NCBI GenBank assembly: GCA_025998735.1
Contig: BNWJ01000064.1
Coordinates: forward strand, 1 to 7,407
Direction of reading: 5' to 3'
DNA from: Alphaproteobacteria bacterium
GTDB lineage: Bacteria > Pseudomonadota > Alphaproteobacteria > UBA3830
DNA length: 7,407 nucleotides
Below, in pieces: positions 6,279 to 7,407 of this stretch (the stretch's first letter is position 1; every line of letters begins with the position of its first letter). Position numbers and translations under genes: made by a program. Below the pieces are notes generated by a model. It was given only the letters and a program-made list of their open reading frames with translations, was not told the origin of the DNA and searched no databases.

Positions 6279-6311
6279 ATTGTTAACGAAATATTAATCA
6301 TCGTTAACAAT
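6279..6311. promoter_or_regulatory. BirA-type biotin operator candidate
   Basis: ATTGTTAAC (6279-6287), 15 bases, then GTTAACAAT (6303-6311) is a perfect inverted repeat. It has the arm sequence and spacing of the BirA (biotin protein ligase/repressor) operator described across bacteria, ATTGTTAAC-N14/16-GTTAACAAT. On the minus strand a TAATAT -10-like hexamer with TTAACC 16 bases upstream falls in and beside the palindrome, as expected for a repressed promoter reading toward rlmB, the hydrolase and bioC. The MITE-like element lies between the operator and the operon. The same bases also form CtrA-type boxes, so the assignment is not unique. Confidence 0.5.
6283..6297. promoter_or_regulatory. 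TTAA-N7-TTAA box (CtrA-type), site 2
   Basis: TTAACGAAATATTAA is an exact TTAA-N7-TTAA. It overlaps the left half of the BirA-like palindrome, so the two readings compete for the same bases. Confidence 0.4.
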
Positions 6312-6318
6312 AGGTTAA
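6304..6318. promoter_or_regulatory. TTAA-N7-TTAA box (CtrA-type), site 3
   Basis: TTAACAATAGGTTAA is an exact TTAA-N7-TTAA starting in the right arm of the BirA-like palindrome. A further GTTAAT follows at 6322-6327. TTAA cores at 6283, 6294, 6304 and 6315 are phased at 10-11 bp, on one face of the helix. Confidence 0.4.
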
Positions 6319-6378
6319 CACGTTAATAATTGATAACGCACATAATGCATATCATCAGCATCTACTACAATATTTATA

Positions 6379-6407
6379 TTGAAATGTTATTGTTATTAGT
6401 ATATAAG
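6379..6407 (+). promoter_or_regulatory. Sigma-70-type promoter of the tRNA-Pro gene
   Basis: TTGAAA (6379-6384) and TATAAG (6402-6407) are separated by exactly 17 bases, five of six matches each to the -35 and -10 consensus. Transcription would start near 6414, about a dozen bases before the mature tRNA. The GTTAAC cluster ends about 50 bases upstream. Confidence 0.75.
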
Positions 6408-6426
6408 GATAAGCATTGGGTACGGA

Positions 6427-6503
<77 letters not shown>

Positions 6504-6696
6504 ATCAGAGTTTAATGATTTTGGGAGTCTACCTTACCGCCTCTCTTACTTTTTCGCAAGCAGAATTTTAAACATAAGGTGGTGTTTTTTCTGTTCTTTG
6601 TAGTGTTTTGTGCGCCTATTTTTCAAAAAAAAAGACACAAGCGCTGATGGTTCTATTATTGTACTCTTCAACCATAGATTGCGCCACAAAAAAAAC

Positions 6697-6735
6697 AAAG
6701 ACGGGTATTAAGCTTACCACCCTTCTCGTCTTTTT
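6697..6735 (+). terminator. Rho-independent terminator candidate
   Basis: AAAGACG (6697-6703) pairs with CGTCTTT (6727-6733). GGTA/TACC (6704-6707/6715-6718) continues the stem around a TTAAGCT loop, leaving an 8-base bulge on the 3' side, and a T-run follows. An A-run before the left arm would give a T-run on the minus strand too, so it may act both ways. It could end the tRNA transcript. The bulge lowers confidence. Confidence 0.45.
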
Positions 6736-6865
6736 ATTCAAAATAAGATGTGCTACGCTGTTGATGTATTTAACCAAATGAGGAGCCAGGTGTAAAGGTT
6801 CAAACACATATGATACAGCTCAAAAACCAGGCGGCTATATATTTCTAGTTGCAAAGAAAGAGCAA

Positions 6866-6910
6866 GGTCTCCAGAATAGGTAAAGTTTTAAATTTAACCT
6901 TGAGGAGACC
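6866..6910 (+). promoter_or_regulatory. Leader hairpin sequestering the transposase ribosome binding site
   Basis: GGTCTCC (6866-6872) pairs perfectly with GGAGACC (6904-6910). Inside, GGTAAA and TTTAACC add an imperfect inner stem. The right arm contains most of the GAGGAG Shine-Dalgarno (6902-6907) for the ATG at 6914. Transcripts starting upstream would fold and hide it, a device known from several insertion sequences to limit transposase made by read-through. Confidence 0.5.
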
Positions 6911-6913
6911 GAT

Positions 6914-7204
6914 ATGCACAATCTGCACAGCAATGATCTTAGACCGAATCGGGCAATTAATACAGAGGGAATCCGTATTATGGATCGTACCCGGGCTCTC
7001 ATTGCAGACTGGGAAACACTGAAAGAGAGAGGTGGTGGCGAGAAAGTAGCGCAAAAAACACTGGGGATTTCGCGAGCAACATATTATCGTCGTAAGAAGG
7101 CTCTTGCAGCCATGTTGCAAGGGACCTGGAAGCCATCTTCTCGACGTCCCAAGCATACACGGATGCGAAGAAGGACAGTAAGCTTATCACCCCGTGAGTT
7201 TTAG
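6914..7204 (+). pseudogene. 5' remnant of an IS transposase (helix-turn-helix part only)
   Basis: 96 codons start at an ATG with GAGGAG correctly spaced upstream. Residues about 25-64 (RTRALIADWETL, then GEKVAQKTLGISRATYYRRK) form a helix-turn-helix of the kind at the N-terminus of integrase-core (DDE) transposases. GTWKPSSRRPKHTRMRRR at 70-87 is the basic linker (KPxSRRPHR type) that precedes the rest of the protein in IS481-like and related elements. The frame then ends after VSLSPREF. No DDE catalytic core follows in any frame before the window edge, so the gene is truncated. A stand-alone small DNA-binding protein is possible but less likely. The exact IS family is not determined. Confidence 0.65.
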
Positions 7205-7407
7205 GAACATCCACAAAGTATGAGAAAAAGACAGATAAAACAAAGTGTTAGTTATATATCGAAGACCGTGTTTGAAGTGTGATTTTTTTGATCGGAATTG
7301 TTTTTTCTCTGAGAACGTTTCCTGTTTTTTGGGAGTAGTTCCGATGGAAACGGCCCAATAGAGCGCAATTGTCAAAATTAAGATAAGATTTTCGATTCGT
7401 TTTTCAT
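7205..7407. other. Non-coding tail with two interleaved inverted repeats
   Basis: No convincing gene is present. A minus-strand frame at 7187-7375 starts only at TTG and lacks any motif. ATCGGAA (7291-7297) is complementary to TTCCGAT (7339-7345), and CGTTTCC (7316-7322) is complementary to GGAAACG (7346-7352). The pairs interleave, which is pseudoknot or switch topology. Whatever truncated the transposase should have its junction near 7180-7205. Confidence 0.35.

Larger units (their letters stand above)
6504..6913. other. Non-coding stretch between tRNA-Pro and the transposase remnant
   Basis: About 400 bases hold no credible gene. A 63-codon minus-strand frame at 6616-6807 has low-complexity Phe/Val-rich sequence, no ribosome binding site and no recognisable motif. 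The region does hold a hairpin/T-run (6697-6735) and the structured leader of the transposase remnant (6866-6910). No strong terminator directly follows the tRNA. Confidence 0.5.

Noticed and set aside
6616..6807. Minus-strand 63-codon frame between the tRNA and the transposase remnant.
   Set aside because: No ribosome binding site or motif; it runs through the A/T-rich terminator-like hairpin.
6845..7214. Minus-strand frames opposite the transposase remnant (6845-7156, 6999-7214).
   Set aside because: The plus frame has a proper ribosome binding site and a helix-turn-helix; the reverse frames have neither.

Overview
The window reads as a piece of a Gram-negative bacterial chromosome, probably host-associated. 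The best lean is alphaproteobacterial. That rests on the style of the SPOUT rRNA methyltransferase, on TTAA-N7-TTAA boxes of the CtrA type, and on a mix of secreted repeat protein, transposon debris and a miniature inverted-repeat element. It is an inference: no rRNA or other firm taxonomic marker is present.

Layout, left to right. Bases 1-71 hold the first codons of an unidentified leftward gene that runs off the window. Bases 374-3286 (minus) encode one large secreted, adhesin-like protein of about 970 residues. It is built almost wholly from three different tandem repeat families (about 29 aa x5, 24 aa x13 or more, 45 aa x3), with no visible autotransporter barrel or other secretion domain. 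Bases 3453-5684 (minus) are a compact three-gene transcription unit: rlmB (23S rRNA 2'-O-methyltransferase), then a BioH-like alpha/beta hydrolase, then bioC. The last two fit the synthesis of the pimeloyl moiety of biotin: BioC methylates malonyl-ACP to disguise it as a fatty-acid primer, and the esterase removes the methyl group at the end. The rest of the biotin genes are not in view.

Upstream of that unit is a long AT-rich intergenic region (5685-6426). It contains a 248-bp MITE-like element with 27-bp terminal inverted repeats, then a cluster of GTTAAC/TTAA motifs. Within the cluster a perfect 9-15-9 inverted repeat matches the BirA biotin-operator consensus of many bacteria. The same bases also form TTAA-N7-TTAA boxes. 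A clear sigma-70-type promoter and a complete tRNA-Pro(TGG) follow on the plus strand.

The right end (6504-7407) is mostly non-coding. It has a hairpin/T-run terminator candidate, a 5' remnant of a transposase (helix-turn-helix part only) whose ribosome binding site can be sequestered in a hairpin, and two interleaved 7-bp inverted repeats.

The most interesting signals are the BirA-operator/CtrA-box overlap upstream of biotin genes, the MITE lying between that site and the operon, a 38-bp sequence shared in frame by the adjacent but unrelated hydrolase and bioC genes (palindromic in the hydrolase copy), and the three-repeat architecture of the large surface protein.
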